Below are positions 27,375-36,861 of a stretch of DNA of 64,000 nt, in pieces. Origin of the DNA: Methylopumilus universalis. Its GTDB lineage: Bacteria; Pseudomonadota; Gammaproteobacteria; Burkholderiales; Methylophilaceae. The notes beneath the pieces were generated by a model. It was not told the origin of the DNA. It saw nothing but the letters and a program-made list of their open reading frames with translations, and did not search any database. The position numbers were made by a program, and so were the translations under genes. Numbering within the stretch: position 1 is the stretch's first letter; each line of letters opens with the position of its first letter. Location of the stretch: the NCBI RefSeq assembly GCF_006363895.1, contig NZ_CP040953.1; one strand, written 5' to 3'.

Positions 27375-27994
27375 TAAAAACAATCTCAGATCTTCAAATT
27401 AAAGAGTCTGTCGAGTTTTTATCTTCTCTCGATAAAGATTGGGAATGTTTAATAAAAAAAGTGGGGCCTTGTCATTTAAAAATATCATCAGAACTTTCTC
27501 CCTATGAGTCCCTTTTAAAAACCATTGCCTACCAACAGCTTCATGCCAAAGCGGCTGAGACCATTTTTAAAAAATTCTTATCGCTATTTAAAGATAACTT
27601 TCCTAAAGCAGATGAACTTCTTGAAACTAATCCGATACTCATTCGCCAAAGTGGCTTTTCCCAAACAAAAACAGAAACACTTCTTCTTATTGCTAAAGCT
27701 TCTGTGAATAAAATTATTCCTGAGGAAAAGGAGATTATTTATTTAAATGATGATGAAATTATTGAAAGGTTAACTTCCATTAAGGGTGTAGGTGTTTGGA
27801 CTGCACAAATGTTACTTATATTTCATTTAGGGAGGTTAGATGTCCTACCTATTCATGATCTTGGCATTCAAAAGGGCTTCCAAACTCTCAAAAGCCTAGA
27901 TGCCCTTCCAAAACCAAAACTATTAGTCATAGCAGGAGAGGCATGGAAACCTTATCGTACTATTGCCAGCTGGTATTTATGGCGAGCTAATTAA
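27368..27994 (+). CDS. AlkA-type DNA-3-methyladenine glycosylase
   Basis: 208-residue HhH-GPD glycosylase removing alkylated bases. The helix-hairpin-helix motif LTSIKGVGVWTAQMLLIFHLGR and the catalytic aspartate in LPIHDLGIQKG are present. It lacks the N-terminal domain of E. coli AlkA, as is common in the shorter bacterial forms, and has no 4Fe-4S cysteine set, which argues against Nth/MutY. Start is a TTG at 27368 overlapping the SDR stop. Translation probably couples the two. Confidence 0.85.
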   Translation: MVIKTISDLQIKESVEFLSSLDKDWECLIKKVGPCHLKISSELSPYESLLKTIAYQQLHAKAAETIFKKFLSLFKDNFPKADELLETNPILIRQSGFSQTKTETLLLIAKASVNKIIPEEKEIIYLNDDEIIERLTSIKGVGVWTAQMLLIFHLGRLDVLPIHDLGIQKGFQTLKSLDALPKPKLLVIAGEAWKPYRTIASWYLWRAN

Positions 27995-29610
27995 TTTGTA
28001 ACACAAAGATTGGGCTGCGGCTTGCAAATGCGGTTAATATCACTTGAAGATAATATAGCAATATATCCGCCTCGATAAAAAGTATGATACGAAACTTTCA
28101 TTTTCTCAAAATCAGGCTCATGGCCAAAAGTAACAACTGCAGCACCTTTGGGATTAGAATTTGCCCAATCAAGTAATTCACTATTACTTAATGATTGGAG
28201 TGGCTTTGTAAGTTTCCCAGAAAAATCAAATTGACCTGCATATTTTCCTAAATAGGCTAAAGATATTTCTTGTGTCTCTAGATTTTTTAGTTCACGACTT
28301 ATCGCTCTCAGATCATATGCATTTCCAGAATGATCAATGACACCTACAAATATCATGAATATGACCACAATATTTGTGATCACTAATTTCCACAAGAATA
28401 AAAATCTGTCTTTGGCAGACCAAGCTAATAATATCAAGCCTATAACAATTGGTAGAAAAGGAGTTTGAATTGGTATAAATTTTACCCACGGCACTTCAAT
28501 ATTGACAGAGTGAAAAGTCATAAGATAATAAAGTGCCCCACCACTAGCAATCAAGATTAAAGTGATGGCTAGATTGTCATATGATGTAATTTTTTTAATA
28601 TCGTCATATCGACTTGCAATCAAAAAAGATAATGCTGGATAGATTGGCAATAAATATTGAATCTGTTTACCGCTAATTAAACTAAATATAACAAATACTG
28701 GTAAGAACCAAGCAAGAGCAAACTTAAAACCTTCATCTAAAGACTTAGCTGAGCTTTGAATAGCTGCTCGCCAAAATACCGGAATAAATAACAAAGGAAA
28801 TAAAATGAATGGTGCAATTTCAAGGTACCACCATTGAGGTCTATGGTGAGCGAAAGAATTGACCATGCGATTGGCAGTCTGCCCCCAAAAGATATCATGC
28901 TGGTATTGATTCCCGCCTGAAATACCTGCAGGAATTGCCCAACTGAGCAGTATGCCCACGCCAACCAAAAATGCTATCGCAAACGAAATATACCAAGACT
29001 TCCATTGGATATTTTTTTGTTTAATCCACCAAGGGGCCAAAAGAGCAAGCGGAAGAATTTGCAAAATAATTGTGGGTCCTTTTGCAAGTAAGCCTCCTCC
29101 AAAAGCCAATGCCAAAAATATAAATCCATTTTTATTTTTTTCTTTAAGGGATATCACAATGCCAAAAATACCAAGGCATGTAAAAAATGTGAGCATCATA
29201 TCAAACATCAATACAACACTAAAAACAGCCCATACAGAACTTGCCAAGAGAAGAAGTGTAGAGATGTAACCTATATTTTTACTTTTGTCCCACAATTTAT
29301 CAGCAATTTTTTTTACTAAAAAAATTGAGGCTAGCGAAAAGAAAAACGGGATCGTGCGTGGCCACCAATCATTAACTCCGAAAAGGTGCCACCCTAAATT
29401 AATGAGCCAAAATAAAAGAGGTGGTTTGTGGCTGTAAGGTAAGCCATTGAGGTGGGGAACGAGATAATCTCCACGTAACCACATATCCCATGCAACAGAC
29501 ATGTAGCGAGTTTCATCTATCGGATAAAAATGAAGCCCATATAAAGCAAATGAGAGGTATAGCGTTGTTACTAGTATGACGAAAGCATTAAAATGATTTT
29601 TTTTAAACAT
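27991..29610 (-). CDS. ArnT/PMT-like glycosyltransferase family 39 membrane protein
   Basis: 539 residues with about 11-12 hydrophobic segments. The first periplasmic loop has the GT39/GT83 signature YPIDETRYMSVAWDM followed by HKPPLLFWLINLGWHLFG. These enzymes transfer sugars from polyprenyl-phosphate donors to lipid A or proteins in the periplasm. The donor and acceptor cannot be told from sequence. Ends in a 4-bp convergent overlap with the AlkA-type gene. Confidence 0.85.
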   Translation of the reverse strand: MFKKNHFNAFVILVTTLYLSFALYGLHFYPIDETRYMSVAWDMWLRGDYLVPHLNGLPYSHKPPLLFWLINLGWHLFGVNDWWPRTIPFFFSLASIFLVKKIADKLWDKSKNIGYISTLLLLASSVWAVFSVVLMFDMMLTFFTCLGIFGIVISLKEKNKNGFIFLALAFGGGLLAKGPTIILQILPLALLAPWWIKQKNIQWKSWYISFAIAFLVGVGILLSWAIPAGISGGNQYQHDIFWGQTANRMVNSFAHHRPQWWYLEIAPFILFPLLFIPVFWRAAIQSSAKSLDEGFKFALAWFLPVFVIFSLISGKQIQYLLPIYPALSFLIASRYDDIKKITSYDNLAITLILIASGGALYYLMTFHSVNIEVPWVKFIPIQTPFLPIVIGLILLAWSAKDRFLFLWKLVITNIVVIFMIFVGVIDHSGNAYDLRAISRELKNLETQEISLAYLGKYAGQFDFSGKLTKPLQSLSNSELLDWANSNPKGAAVVTFGHEPDFEKMKVSYHTFYRGGYIAILSSSDINRICKPQPNLCVTN

Positions 29611-29630
29611 AGATATTTTCTGGGACTATT

Positions 29631-29664
29631 ATAAAAGAAAAAAGCCACTTACAAAGTGGCTTTT
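29631..29664 (-). terminator. Rho-independent terminator after the PepSY-like gene
   Basis: Stem AAAAGCCACTT / AAGTGGCTTTT (29640-29664) followed on the minus strand by a T-rich run. It lies just past the 29681 stop codon. Confidence 0.85.
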
Positions 29665-29680
29665 CTAGTTATAGAAAAAA

Positions 29681-29998
29681 TTAACCTTTATCTATGGTGT
29701 CTTCAATGATTGTCGCTAATTCTGCATCACATTCAATTTCCCAGCGTTTACCGTCAGCACCCTGAATATCAATATCAAATATAGGTCGACCATCTTCTTT
29801 TTCCATTTCAATTTCTACAATTGCTCCAGGGTGTTTTTCTAATGCAGTTTTTATACAAGTATTCATCACTTCATTATGTTTTTTTAAATCTACAATCACC
29901 GGTCTATCATCATGTTTATAGTTATTGCCATAGAATAAAACAGTTCCGACGAGGCCTGCCACAATTACAAGGGCTAATATTGCTAAATATTTTTTCAA
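29681..29998 (-). CDS. Small PepSY-domain-like membrane-anchored protein
   Basis: 105 residues. An N-terminal signal anchor (about 4-23) is followed by a ~75-residue periplasmic domain with the pattern CIKTALEKHPGAIVEIEMEKEDGRPIFDIDIQGADGKRWEIECDAE, which resembles a PepSY fold. The domain is acidic with two cysteines. PepSY proteins often sit beside dehydrogenase, cytochrome or signalling genes, but the function is unknown. It lies downstream of the SoxYZ-like carrier gene on the same strand (91-bp gap). Confidence 0.7.
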   Translation of the reverse strand: MKKYLAILALVIVAGLVGTVLFYGNNYKHDDRPVIVDLKKHNEVMNTCIKTALEKHPGAIVEIEMEKEDGRPIFDIDIQGADGKRWEIECDAELATIIEDTIDKG

Positions 29999-30089
29999 CT
30001 TACTCTCCTTAATTTAAATGCGTTGTAACGTTAAAACTAAAATCAAAAAACTGCAAACACAAAAGTTATAGCTTTTGATTTACATCAAT

Positions 30090-30851
30090 TTATTTACCTA
30101 TATATTGCTTACCCTGAGTGTCAACTGCAAGCACTTGAAGATTACCTTTAATTTTTGGGGAATCAAAAACAAAGAAAGGGTTTTCAGATGTGCTGCCACC
30201 ACCAAATTCTGCACTCCATATTTCTTTTTCCTGATCTTTGACTACCACGCTGGATAAATGCCACTCAGGAAGAATAAAAAGTCCTGTGTAGTTACTTAAA
30301 TTAGCCTGATATCCATTATGTTGGGGGTGTTTAATAAATACTGAAGCTCTCGTTTCGGTTTGTAGCACTTTCATAGTACCCACTTCTTTTAATACCGCAT
30401 CTGCATCATAAATCATCCCTGCTGAACAACCGCCTGCTGATCGAATTGCTACCTGATTATAGAAAAACTTTCCCTCATCGTCCTCAGCAATCACATCAAT
30501 ATAACTGTCTTGCTCCATGCGGATATTAGTTTCAAACGTGAAAGGTGCTACCTTAGGATGCATAGTTAAGGCTAGAGATCCAATGCCTGGCAATTGATGT
30601 GGATTGCCTTCAACCACCACTGAGATATTTTTATATTTTTTATTTGCTGTGAATTTAAAAGGAACTTGGGTTCCATCTAGCGCTCTTTTAGCGACATCAA
30701 AGGTGATGTCATCTGATTTGGTTAAAGATTTACCTTTAAAGTATTTATCTACAACACCATCTAGATGATTAGGTGTTTCAGCCTGAGCACCCAAAGGTGC
30801 CAGCGTAATTATTAAGCTCATCAATATTGAAAAAACTATATTTTTCATCAT
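30090..30851 (-). CDS. Quinoprotein dehydrogenase-associated SoxYZ-like fused carrier protein
   Basis: 253 residues from the ATG at 30851, which has AAGGA seven bases upstream. A longer start at 30908 would precede the signal peptide (MKNIVFSILMSLIITLAPLGAQA). The mature protein joins a SoxY-like domain (about 40-155, ending in the carrier motif GGCSAGM where SoxY has GGCG) and a SoxZ-like domain (about 165-250, with HPQHNGY). Fused SoxYZ relatives are found near PQQ alcohol dehydrogenases in methylotrophs, so a partner role to XoxF, 13 kb away, is plausible. The single conserved Cys is the likely covalent carrier site. Confidence 0.82.
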   Translation of the reverse strand: MMKNIVFSILMSLIITLAPLGAQAETPNHLDGVVDKYFKGKSLTKSDDITFDVAKRALDGTQVPFKFTANKKYKNISVVVEGNPHQLPGIGSLALTMHPKVAPFTFETNIRMEQDSYIDVIAEDDEGKFFYNQVAIRSAGGCSAGMIYDADAVLKEVGTMKVLQTETRASVFIKHPQHNGYQANLSNYTGLFILPEWHLSSVVVKDQEKEIWSAEFGGGSTSENPFFVFDSPKIKGNLQVLAVDTQGKQYIGK

Positions 30852-30935
30852 TTTTCTTTCCTTAACATTGCAACAAAATTTATCTAAATATAATGCTCTC
30901 AAATGCATAAAAGTTCAAGAAAGCAGCCTTTTATA

Positions 30936-32135
30936 TTATCCACGATATCCTGGTTTCACCAATTTAAGATGAATATCACTGATTACTTTTTCTTTGAATC
31001 CACCTTCACAATAAGCCAGGTAAAAGTGCCACATTCGAATAAATACATCATCAAACCCTAAGGCCTTGACTTCTTTTATGTTTGCAAAAAAAGCCTTTCT
31101 CCAAAAAGCCAACGTTCTAGCGTAATGATCACCAATATCTTGAACATTACAAATTTTCAAATCTGAAGATTGCGTAATGCTATTTTGTAAAGCAGTTAAA
31201 GAAGGAATACAACTACCCGGGAAAATATATCTTTGAATAAAATCAACAGATCGCTTAGCTTTTTCATAGCGTTGATCTGCAATCGTAATGGTTTGTATGA
31301 ATGCAATACCATTAGGCTTTAATAAATGAGCACATACTTCAAAATAAGTATCGTAATACTGATAACCCACAGCTTCTAGCATTTCAATAGATACTAATTT
31401 GTCATAACGGCCTTTTAAATGCCGATAATCTGAAAGTAACACGTTAATCTTATGCGTTAATTTTAAATCTTTAACTTTTTGTTTTACATAGAGATACTGT
31501 TGTTTTGAAATAGTTGTAGTCGTGACTTTGCATCCATAATTTTGTGCAGCATAAATAGCAAACCCTCCCCAGCCAGAACCAATTTCAATCACATGATCAT
31601 GAGAGGATAACTCAAGCCCTTGGCACACCCTTTCCAATTTATAAATGGATCCTTTATGAAGGGAGTCATGAGGATTTTTAAACACAGCGGATGAGTACAT
31701 CATGGTTGCATCTAAAAAAAGCGAGAAAAAGTTATTGCCCAAATCATAATGTTTAGAAATGTTAACGCGGCTTCCTTTAACTGAATTTTGATTTAAATAG
31801 TGGAGCGCTTTAAGCATTGGCTTTAAAAAAACATTAAATAAGCCTTCTAATTGATCCATTGCATTTTGATTGATAGCCATAATACGAACAAGCTGAGTTA
31901 AATCGTTTACAGACCAAAACTTTTGCATAAAAGCCTCGCTCACACCAATGGAGCCACCAAAAGCTAGCGCGCCGTAAAATCTGGGGTCATGTACGGTTAT
32001 ATGAGCACTTAATTTTCCTTTATTTCCGAAAGAAAAACTTTTTCCTCCTTCTTGAATTGAGATATAGCCTATATCAATTTTCTTTAACTGATTAAAAACA
32101 AGGGATCTAGCTAAATGATGTAATGGATTTTTCAT
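30936..32135 (-). CDS. cfa: Cyclopropane-fatty-acyl-phospholipid synthase family methyltransferase (copy 1)
   Basis: 399 residues with a SAM-dependent methyltransferase core. DLGNNFFSLFLDATMMYSSAVF near residue 125, GSGWGGFAIYAAQ (about 185) for SAM binding, and EMLEAVG and FIQTITIADQRY are all CFA-synthase hallmarks. Modifies unsaturated acyl chains of membrane phospholipids. It is the last gene of a compact eight-gene lipid operon and pairs with a second divergent family member at 36862. Confidence 0.88.
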   Translation of the reverse strand: MKNPLHHLARSLVFNQLKKIDIGYISIQEGGKSFSFGNKGKLSAHITVHDPRFYGALAFGGSIGVSEAFMQKFWSVNDLTQLVRIMAINQNAMDQLEGLFNVFLKPMLKALHYLNQNSVKGSRVNISKHYDLGNNFFSLFLDATMMYSSAVFKNPHDSLHKGSIYKLERVCQGLELSSHDHVIEIGSGWGGFAIYAAQNYGCKVTTTTISKQQYLYVKQKVKDLKLTHKINVLLSDYRHLKGRYDKLVSIEMLEAVGYQYYDTYFEVCAHLLKPNGIAFIQTITIADQRYEKAKRSVDFIQRYIFPGSCIPSLTALQNSITQSSDLKICNVQDIGDHYARTLAFWRKAFFANIKEVKALGFDDVFIRMWHFYLAYCEGGFKEKVISDIHLKLVKPGYRG

Positions 32136-32151
32136 AGGAATAATTAAAAAT

Positions 32152-32883
32152 TTATGGATGTGGAAAAAAAGTAATGCCTTTTATCTTTAGGCATAATGCT
32201 TGCCAATAAATGGATACAATGGTTTTAAAAGTTTCGGGAGGGAATCTGAAAAGTAAAAAATTCAGTGATTGCTTCGTTAAAGGTTTTTTTTGTAGCTGCA
32301 TCGATGCATTAAAAATAAATTCTTTCTCGCGGATGTTATTCATAGACACTTCTATCTTATCTCCTGGCTCTTTAAAGCTCCAGCGGTATTGAATATCCAT
32401 TGGCATAAAAGGCGATACATGGAAATTCTTCCTAAATTCAAAAGTTTTGATTGGTGTCTTTACATTTCTGCAGTCATGGACATAAGCATGATTTTCATTC
32501 CAAGGTGTATTGGTAATATGCGACACAATAACTTCTAACTTATTTTTTGTATTAAAGCAGTAATAAAAACTCACTGGATTAAAACAATATCCAAAATAAC
32601 GTGGGCTCGTCAGTAAATATACTTTTCCATGATGATTAAAATTGAGCTCTTTTCTAATTTCATCCTGTATGGATTTTTTTAAGTTTATTTTTTTATTACC
32701 AAAGTAATCTGACCTTAAAAAGCAGCCAACATTCAATTTGTTATAACTCCAAAAGAAGTTATCTGAAAACATAGTTTCTACATTGTCCAAATCCATATAC
32801 AGCAAACGGACTCGGTACTCGAATGTATGCTTTTTAGGCTTCGACCGCGAATGTTTGAGGTAACCTTCATAAATGGCATTCAT
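32152..32883 (-). CDS. DUF1365 family protein
   Basis: 243 residues. YEGYLKHSRSKPKKHTFEYRVRLLYMDLD at the start, LTSPRYFGYCFNPVSFYYCF centrally and FHVSPFMPMD later are DUF1365 signatures. The family is consistently found beside CFA-type methyltransferases and the FAD amine-oxidase-like gene. Its enzymatic role in lipid modification is not established to my knowledge. Three bases follow the previous stop, so it is tightly coupled in the operon. Confidence 0.87.
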   Translation of the reverse strand: MNAIYEGYLKHSRSKPKKHTFEYRVRLLYMDLDNVETMFSDNFFWSYNKLNVGCFLRSDYFGNKKINLKKSIQDEIRKELNFNHHGKVYLLTSPRYFGYCFNPVSFYYCFNTKNKLEVIVSHITNTPWNENHAYVHDCRNVKTPIKTFEFRKNFHVSPFMPMDIQYRWSFKEPGDKIEVSMNNIREKEFIFNASMQLQKKPLTKQSLNFLLFRFPPETFKTIVSIYWQALCLKIKGITFFPHP

Positions 32884-32885
32884 TT

Positions 32886-34130
32886 CTAAAATCCATGTAT
32901 CTCGTTAAACTGCTTAATCGCAACCAAAGCACTTTTGACACCGTCCTCATGAAATCCATTTCCCCAATAAGCCCCAGCAAAGGAAGTACGATTTACTCCT
33001 GAAATCAGATGGCAATTTGATTGAGCTACTATACTTTGTAAGCCATATTGTGGGTGGGCGTAGGAAAGCTTTTTGATAATTTTCTTCTTATTAATTTTTT
33101 CTTGCGGATTTAATGTCACTAAAATCGGTACATTTGTAATTAGATTTTGCAATATATTCATATTGTATGTCAGAGACACAGGGGAATGAATATTTTGATT
33201 GATATGATAATTCCACGCCGCCCAAGCAAGCTTTCTTTTTGGCATAAAGTTCTCGTCATAATGCAAGATGACTTCATTATCTGTGTAGGGTATTGCTTTT
33301 AAAATATTTTTTTCATCTGGAGTGGGGCTTTTAATTAATTTCAATGCTTCATCACTATGGCAAGCAAAAAATACCCAATCAAATTTTTCAATTCGGTCTT
33401 GAAATTGAATAATCACATGGTCATTTTTTCTATCAATAGACTGTATTTTTTCATTGAGCTTAATTTTACTCGCAAAAGATGCGGTTAACTTTTTTACATA
33501 ATTTACTGAACCACCCGTGATAGTAAGCCACTGGGGCCTATCATTGACATTCAACATGCCATGATTATCGAAAAACCGTACAAAAAATTTTGCGGGAAAT
33601 TCCATCATAGTTTTATAGTTAGAGGACCATATAGCAGAGCCCATCGGCAATATATAATATTTTTTAAAAAATTCAGAGTAGGCTTCTTGATCAAGATACT
33701 CTCCTAAACTTATTTCTTGATTGCTATTCAAAAGTAAAGTTGAGTTTTTATTAAATCGAAGAATCTCTTTGATCATCTTATAAAATGTAGGGCTTATAAG
33801 ATTTTTTCTTTGCGCAAACAGTCTATTTAAATTTGTTCCGTTATATTCAAAGTCTTTTTGACTATCTTTGACACTAAAGCTCATAGCACTATTTTCATAT
33901 GGCACATGAAGCTCATGTAATAGATTTAAAAAATGTGGGTAGGTTTTTTTATTAAAGACAATAAAACCGGTATCTACATGAAACTTTTGATTAAATAAAT
34001 CGATGTCATGGGTATGTGAGTGCCCACCTACTCTTGAGTTATTTTCAAATAGCGTAATGTGGTGATTCGAATTTAGATGATAAGCAAGTGTATTGCCAGA
34101 GATACCTGATCCTATAATTGCTATTTTCAT
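32886..34130 (-). CDS. FAD-dependent amine-oxidase/desaturase-like flavoprotein
   Basis: 414 residues. GSGISGNTLAYHLNSNHHITLFE is the FAD Rossmann motif at the N-terminus, followed by the RVGGHSHTH motif of the NAD(P)-binding amine oxidase family, and a C-terminal FAD contact FAGAYWGNGFHEDGVKSA. In this gene context it probably acts on a membrane acyl chain (desaturation or oxidation). Start is ATG at 34130, two bases after the desaturase stop. Confidence 0.85.
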   Translation of the reverse strand: MKIAIIGSGISGNTLAYHLNSNHHITLFENNSRVGGHSHTHDIDLFNQKFHVDTGFIVFNKKTYPHFLNLLHELHVPYENSAMSFSVKDSQKDFEYNGTNLNRLFAQRKNLISPTFYKMIKEILRFNKNSTLLLNSNQEISLGEYLDQEAYSEFFKKYYILPMGSAIWSSNYKTMMEFPAKFFVRFFDNHGMLNVNDRPQWLTITGGSVNYVKKLTASFASKIKLNEKIQSIDRKNDHVIIQFQDRIEKFDWVFFACHSDEALKLIKSPTPDEKNILKAIPYTDNEVILHYDENFMPKRKLAWAAWNYHINQNIHSPVSLTYNMNILQNLITNVPILVTLNPQEKINKKKIIKKLSYAHPQYGLQSIVAQSNCHLISGVNRTSFAGAYWGNGFHEDGVKSALVAIKQFNEIHGF

Positions 34131-34132
34131 AG

Positions 34133-35074
34133 CTAATGATGAAGATGTTCTATTTTTTTAGATTCTCGGATATTGTCAGAAACCGTGCGCACATCCCATA
34201 TCACGCCCATCATCGCTAAAAATTTCAAAACATAATAAGTTAGATCTATTTCCCACCAATAGAAACCCTGCCTTGCAGAGCCTGGATAGTGATGGTGATT
34301 ATTATGCCAACCTTCACCAAACGTCAAAATTGCAATAATAAAATTATTACGACTCGTATCTTTAGTTTCGTATCTTTTTTTACCCCATTGGTGTGCCACT
34401 GAATTCACTAAAAAAGTGGCGTGATAAAGCATCACTGTAGAGAGCGAAAATCCCCAAATGAATAATTGGAATCCATTCGTATTTAATTGTGGTTCATATT
34501 GATTTAAGTAATAACCAGCAATAAATAAGCCAATCGACAATGCTAAAGGCATTAAAAGATCAAACCGATCAATGATTCGCAACTCTGGAAATCTTATGAG
34601 CTCTCGAATAAATTTTGTATTAGTCACGAAATTTGATTTAGTTAAAAACCATCCCATATGACTCCACAAAAAACCGTGCTCTTTTGGAGAGTGCTTGTCT
34701 TCATAAGTATCTGAGTGCATATGATGACCACGATGGTGCGCTGCCCACCAGAGAGGTCCTCTTTGAACTGCAGTAGCACCAATCATAGCGAAAAGAAGCT
34801 GAACGAAACGAGAGGTCTTAAAAGTTTTATGAGAAAAGTAACGGTGATAGAAGCCTGTGATCGCGAACATGCGAATGGCAAAAAGAGAGATACATACTAT
34901 AAAAGCAATCCAACTAAAACCCACGACGAAGATTAATAAACAAGATAAATGAAGAAGAATAAATGGAATAACTCTCATCCAATCAATCTCCTTGCCATTT
35001 GTGATTGATGCATACTTCTCTTCAAGAAAAGAATTATCAAACCAAAAAAATAGTTTTTTAAAAAATTGACTCAT
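34133..35074 (-). CDS. Membrane fatty acid desaturase (acyl-CoA/acyl-lipid delta-9 type)
   Basis: 313 residues with about four transmembrane segments and the three diiron histidine boxes: HRYFSH (about 93), HRGHH (about 130) and HNNHH (about 258). Oxygen-dependent introduction of a double bond into membrane fatty acids. Supplies unsaturated chains that CFA-type methyltransferases in the same operon could modify. Spaced two bases from its neighbours. Confidence 0.93.
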   Translation of the reverse strand: MSQFFKKLFFWFDNSFLEEKYASITNGKEIDWMRVIPFILLHLSCLLIFVVGFSWIAFIVCISLFAIRMFAITGFYHRYFSHKTFKTSRFVQLLFAMIGATAVQRGPLWWAAHHRGHHMHSDTYEDKHSPKEHGFLWSHMGWFLTKSNFVTNTKFIRELIRFPELRIIDRFDLLMPLALSIGLFIAGYYLNQYEPQLNTNGFQLFIWGFSLSTVMLYHATFLVNSVAHQWGKKRYETKDTSRNNFIIAILTFGEGWHNNHHHYPGSARQGFYWWEIDLTYYVLKFLAMMGVIWDVRTVSDNIRESKKIEHLHH

Positions 35075-35076
35075 TA

Positions 35077-35598
35077 TTAATTTGAATGCTCAATCCAACG
35101 TAATTTCTTAATATCGTAACCATCATCTTCAATTTTTTTGACTAGGTTTTTTAGTGTATCTTGATCTATCTTTTTTTGGCGTGACATGATCCACACGTAA
35201 TCACGATCGTCTCTAGCAATAATCGTATTTTGGTAATTTTGATCTAAATAAACAATTTTATATTGTGCTTTGATAGGCCATATAAATTGCATGCCCCATA
35301 AGGCATTGCCAGACCCTTTCATCACAAAACCTTTAGGATGATATGTTTTAACAGGTCCTGACAAAGATCCCTCATTAAAAGTGAAGGTTGTGCCGATCGT
35401 ACCGTCTTCATTTAATTCGTATGACTCGATGGCATTAAATGCATTTTTTTCAATAAAGGTTGGAATGTGTGCAATAACAAACCATGGCCCCATAAATGAC
35501 TTTAAGTTTACTTCAGGAACCGTTTTGATCGGGGCTTGAGTCATACATCCATTCAATAATAAAAAAAATGCTGCCAGTAGGGAATATTTATATCGCAT
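35077..35598 (-). CDS. Outer-membrane lipocalin (Blc-like)
   Basis: 173 residues with a lipoprotein signal (AAFFLLLNGC, so lipobox Cys near residue 18). The lipocalin motif KSFMGPWFVIAHIPTFIEKNAFNAIESYELNEDG follows and the pattern IARDDRDYVWIMSRQ is near the C-terminus. Lipocalins of this group bind or carry lysophospholipids or fatty acids at the outer membrane. Position in the lipid operon supports that. One base separates it from the DUF1295 gene. Confidence 0.9.
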   Translation of the reverse strand: MRYKYSLLAAFFLLLNGCMTQAPIKTVPEVNLKSFMGPWFVIAHIPTFIEKNAFNAIESYELNEDGTIGTTFTFNEGSLSGPVKTYHPKGFVMKGSGNALWGMQFIWPIKAQYKIVYLDQNYQNTIIARDDRDYVWIMSRQKKIDQDTLKNLVKKIEDDGYDIKKLRWIEHSN

Positions 35599-35599
35599 A

Positions 35600-36358
35600 T
35601 TATGCCTTCCAGAATCGAGGAATTAAAGTATTTACTTTTTTCTTGTAAGTTTGATACCCATCAAATTTTTTAACAAGATTAGCTTCAAGAAGTGTCACAC
35701 CTGAAAATCTTAATATCAAAAAGGTCATAAGAAGTGGTGCTACTAAATTAAAATGAATCCCTGTGGCAAGGGTTGTCATAAAAAAGCCCCACCATACTAA
35801 AAGCTCACCAAAATAGTTTGGATGCCGACTAAATTTCCATAACCCCGATTGTAGGAGCTTTCCGCGATTTTTTATGTTGCTCTTAAATAGCATTAATTGA
35901 TAATCGGCGACTGACTCATAAACAATCCCAAATAATGCTATTGAAAACCCTAATATATCCAACCAAATTAAAGGATGGTCATTTTCTATTGCAATAAAAA
36001 GAATCGATCCCACAATCCATGAAAGAATAGATTGGAGTCCAAAAATAATATAGGCACTTTTATATCTAAAATTGGGTTCGTTATTTTTTCGAATTTTTAA
36101 GTAACGCGCATCTTCTGATTTTCCCCAATTTCTTATCGTAAGATAAATCGAAAGTCGAGCCCCCCACAGAAAAACTAATAAAAGAACTAGAGCAGACCTT
36201 AATGACGGCGTAAATGCTGTATAAAAATAAATCGCATTAAGTACAAAAAATAAACCCCACATGATATCAACATGAGTCACATTATTTTTTTTAAGGCTGA
36301 TAAGCCAGCCAAGGTATGCAAATAAGACATTAATGATCAATGCATTCAAATAGATCAT
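35600..36358 (-). CDS. DUF1295 (steroid-5-alpha-reductase-like) membrane protein
   Basis: 252 residues from the ATG at 36358, which overlaps the DUF2878 stop in an ATGA. A 36397 start would overlap that gene by 43 bp. About six hydrophobic segments. The C-terminal FSRHPNYFGELLVWWGFF and YQTYKKKVNTLIPRFW are the ICMT/steroid reductase-type motifs of DUF1295. Presumed NADPH-dependent lipid reductase or methyltransferase-like protein, unproven. Confidence 0.87.
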   Translation of the reverse strand: MIYLNALIINVLFAYLGWLISLKKNNVTHVDIMWGLFFVLNAIYFYTAFTPSLRSALVLLLVFLWGARLSIYLTIRNWGKSEDARYLKIRKNNEPNFRYKSAYIIFGLQSILSWIVGSILFIAIENDHPLIWLDILGFSIALFGIVYESVADYQLMLFKSNIKNRGKLLQSGLWKFSRHPNYFGELLVWWGFFMTTLATGIHFNLVAPLLMTFLILRFSGVTLLEANLVKKFDGYQTYKKKVNTLIPRFWKA

Positions 36359-36861
36359 GTGCGAAATCCATTCCACTTTCCTGCAATCAGTAAGCAAACT
36401 GGGGTTAAGATTGTCCAGCCAAGCGCTAACGCATATATTGAAAATTGATTTGTAAGTTGAACTGCATTTAATTGCTCTGCCGCAAAGTAAGCTACAGGGC
36501 CACCGATAAACCCAAATAAAACAGCTAGCACCCTATTAGATTTAAGCCAGCTCAAGGAGAGATTGAGTGTGGTTGCAAATAATCCCCACATAGCGACAAT
36601 CCAAACAGGTACGAGAGTATCAAAGAATTGATTCTGATAGGTTACTAAATTTGTTATTAATAGTAACTGATCGAATATCGAGCCCAATAGCATGATGATA
36701 AATAGCAGCATAGTGGCCTCTTTTTTTCGCGAGGCTTGCATAATATGAGCCAATAAAATCAAAGCTACAACCATCATAGATAAAGGTAGCTTTTGATTGG
36801 CAGCTCCCCATACCGAGATAAACCAGCCCAGCTGAAAGAGTACAAAATTAATTAATTTCAT
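36355..36861 (-). CDS. DUF2878 family membrane protein
   Basis: 168 residues with about five hydrophobic segments, starting MKLINFVLFQLGWFISVWGA. The family is found in the same lipid-modification clusters of other proteobacteria. No catalytic residues are recognisable and no function is known. Directly follows the second CFA-like gene without a gap. Confidence 0.78.
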   Translation of the reverse strand: MKLINFVLFQLGWFISVWGAANQKLPLSMMVVALILLAHIMQASRKKEATMLLFIIMLLGSIFDQLLLITNLVTYQNQFFDTLVPVWIVAMWGLFATTLNLSLSWLKSNRVLAVLFGFIGGPVAYFAAEQLNAVQLTNQFSIYALALGWTILTPVCLLIAGKWNGFRT

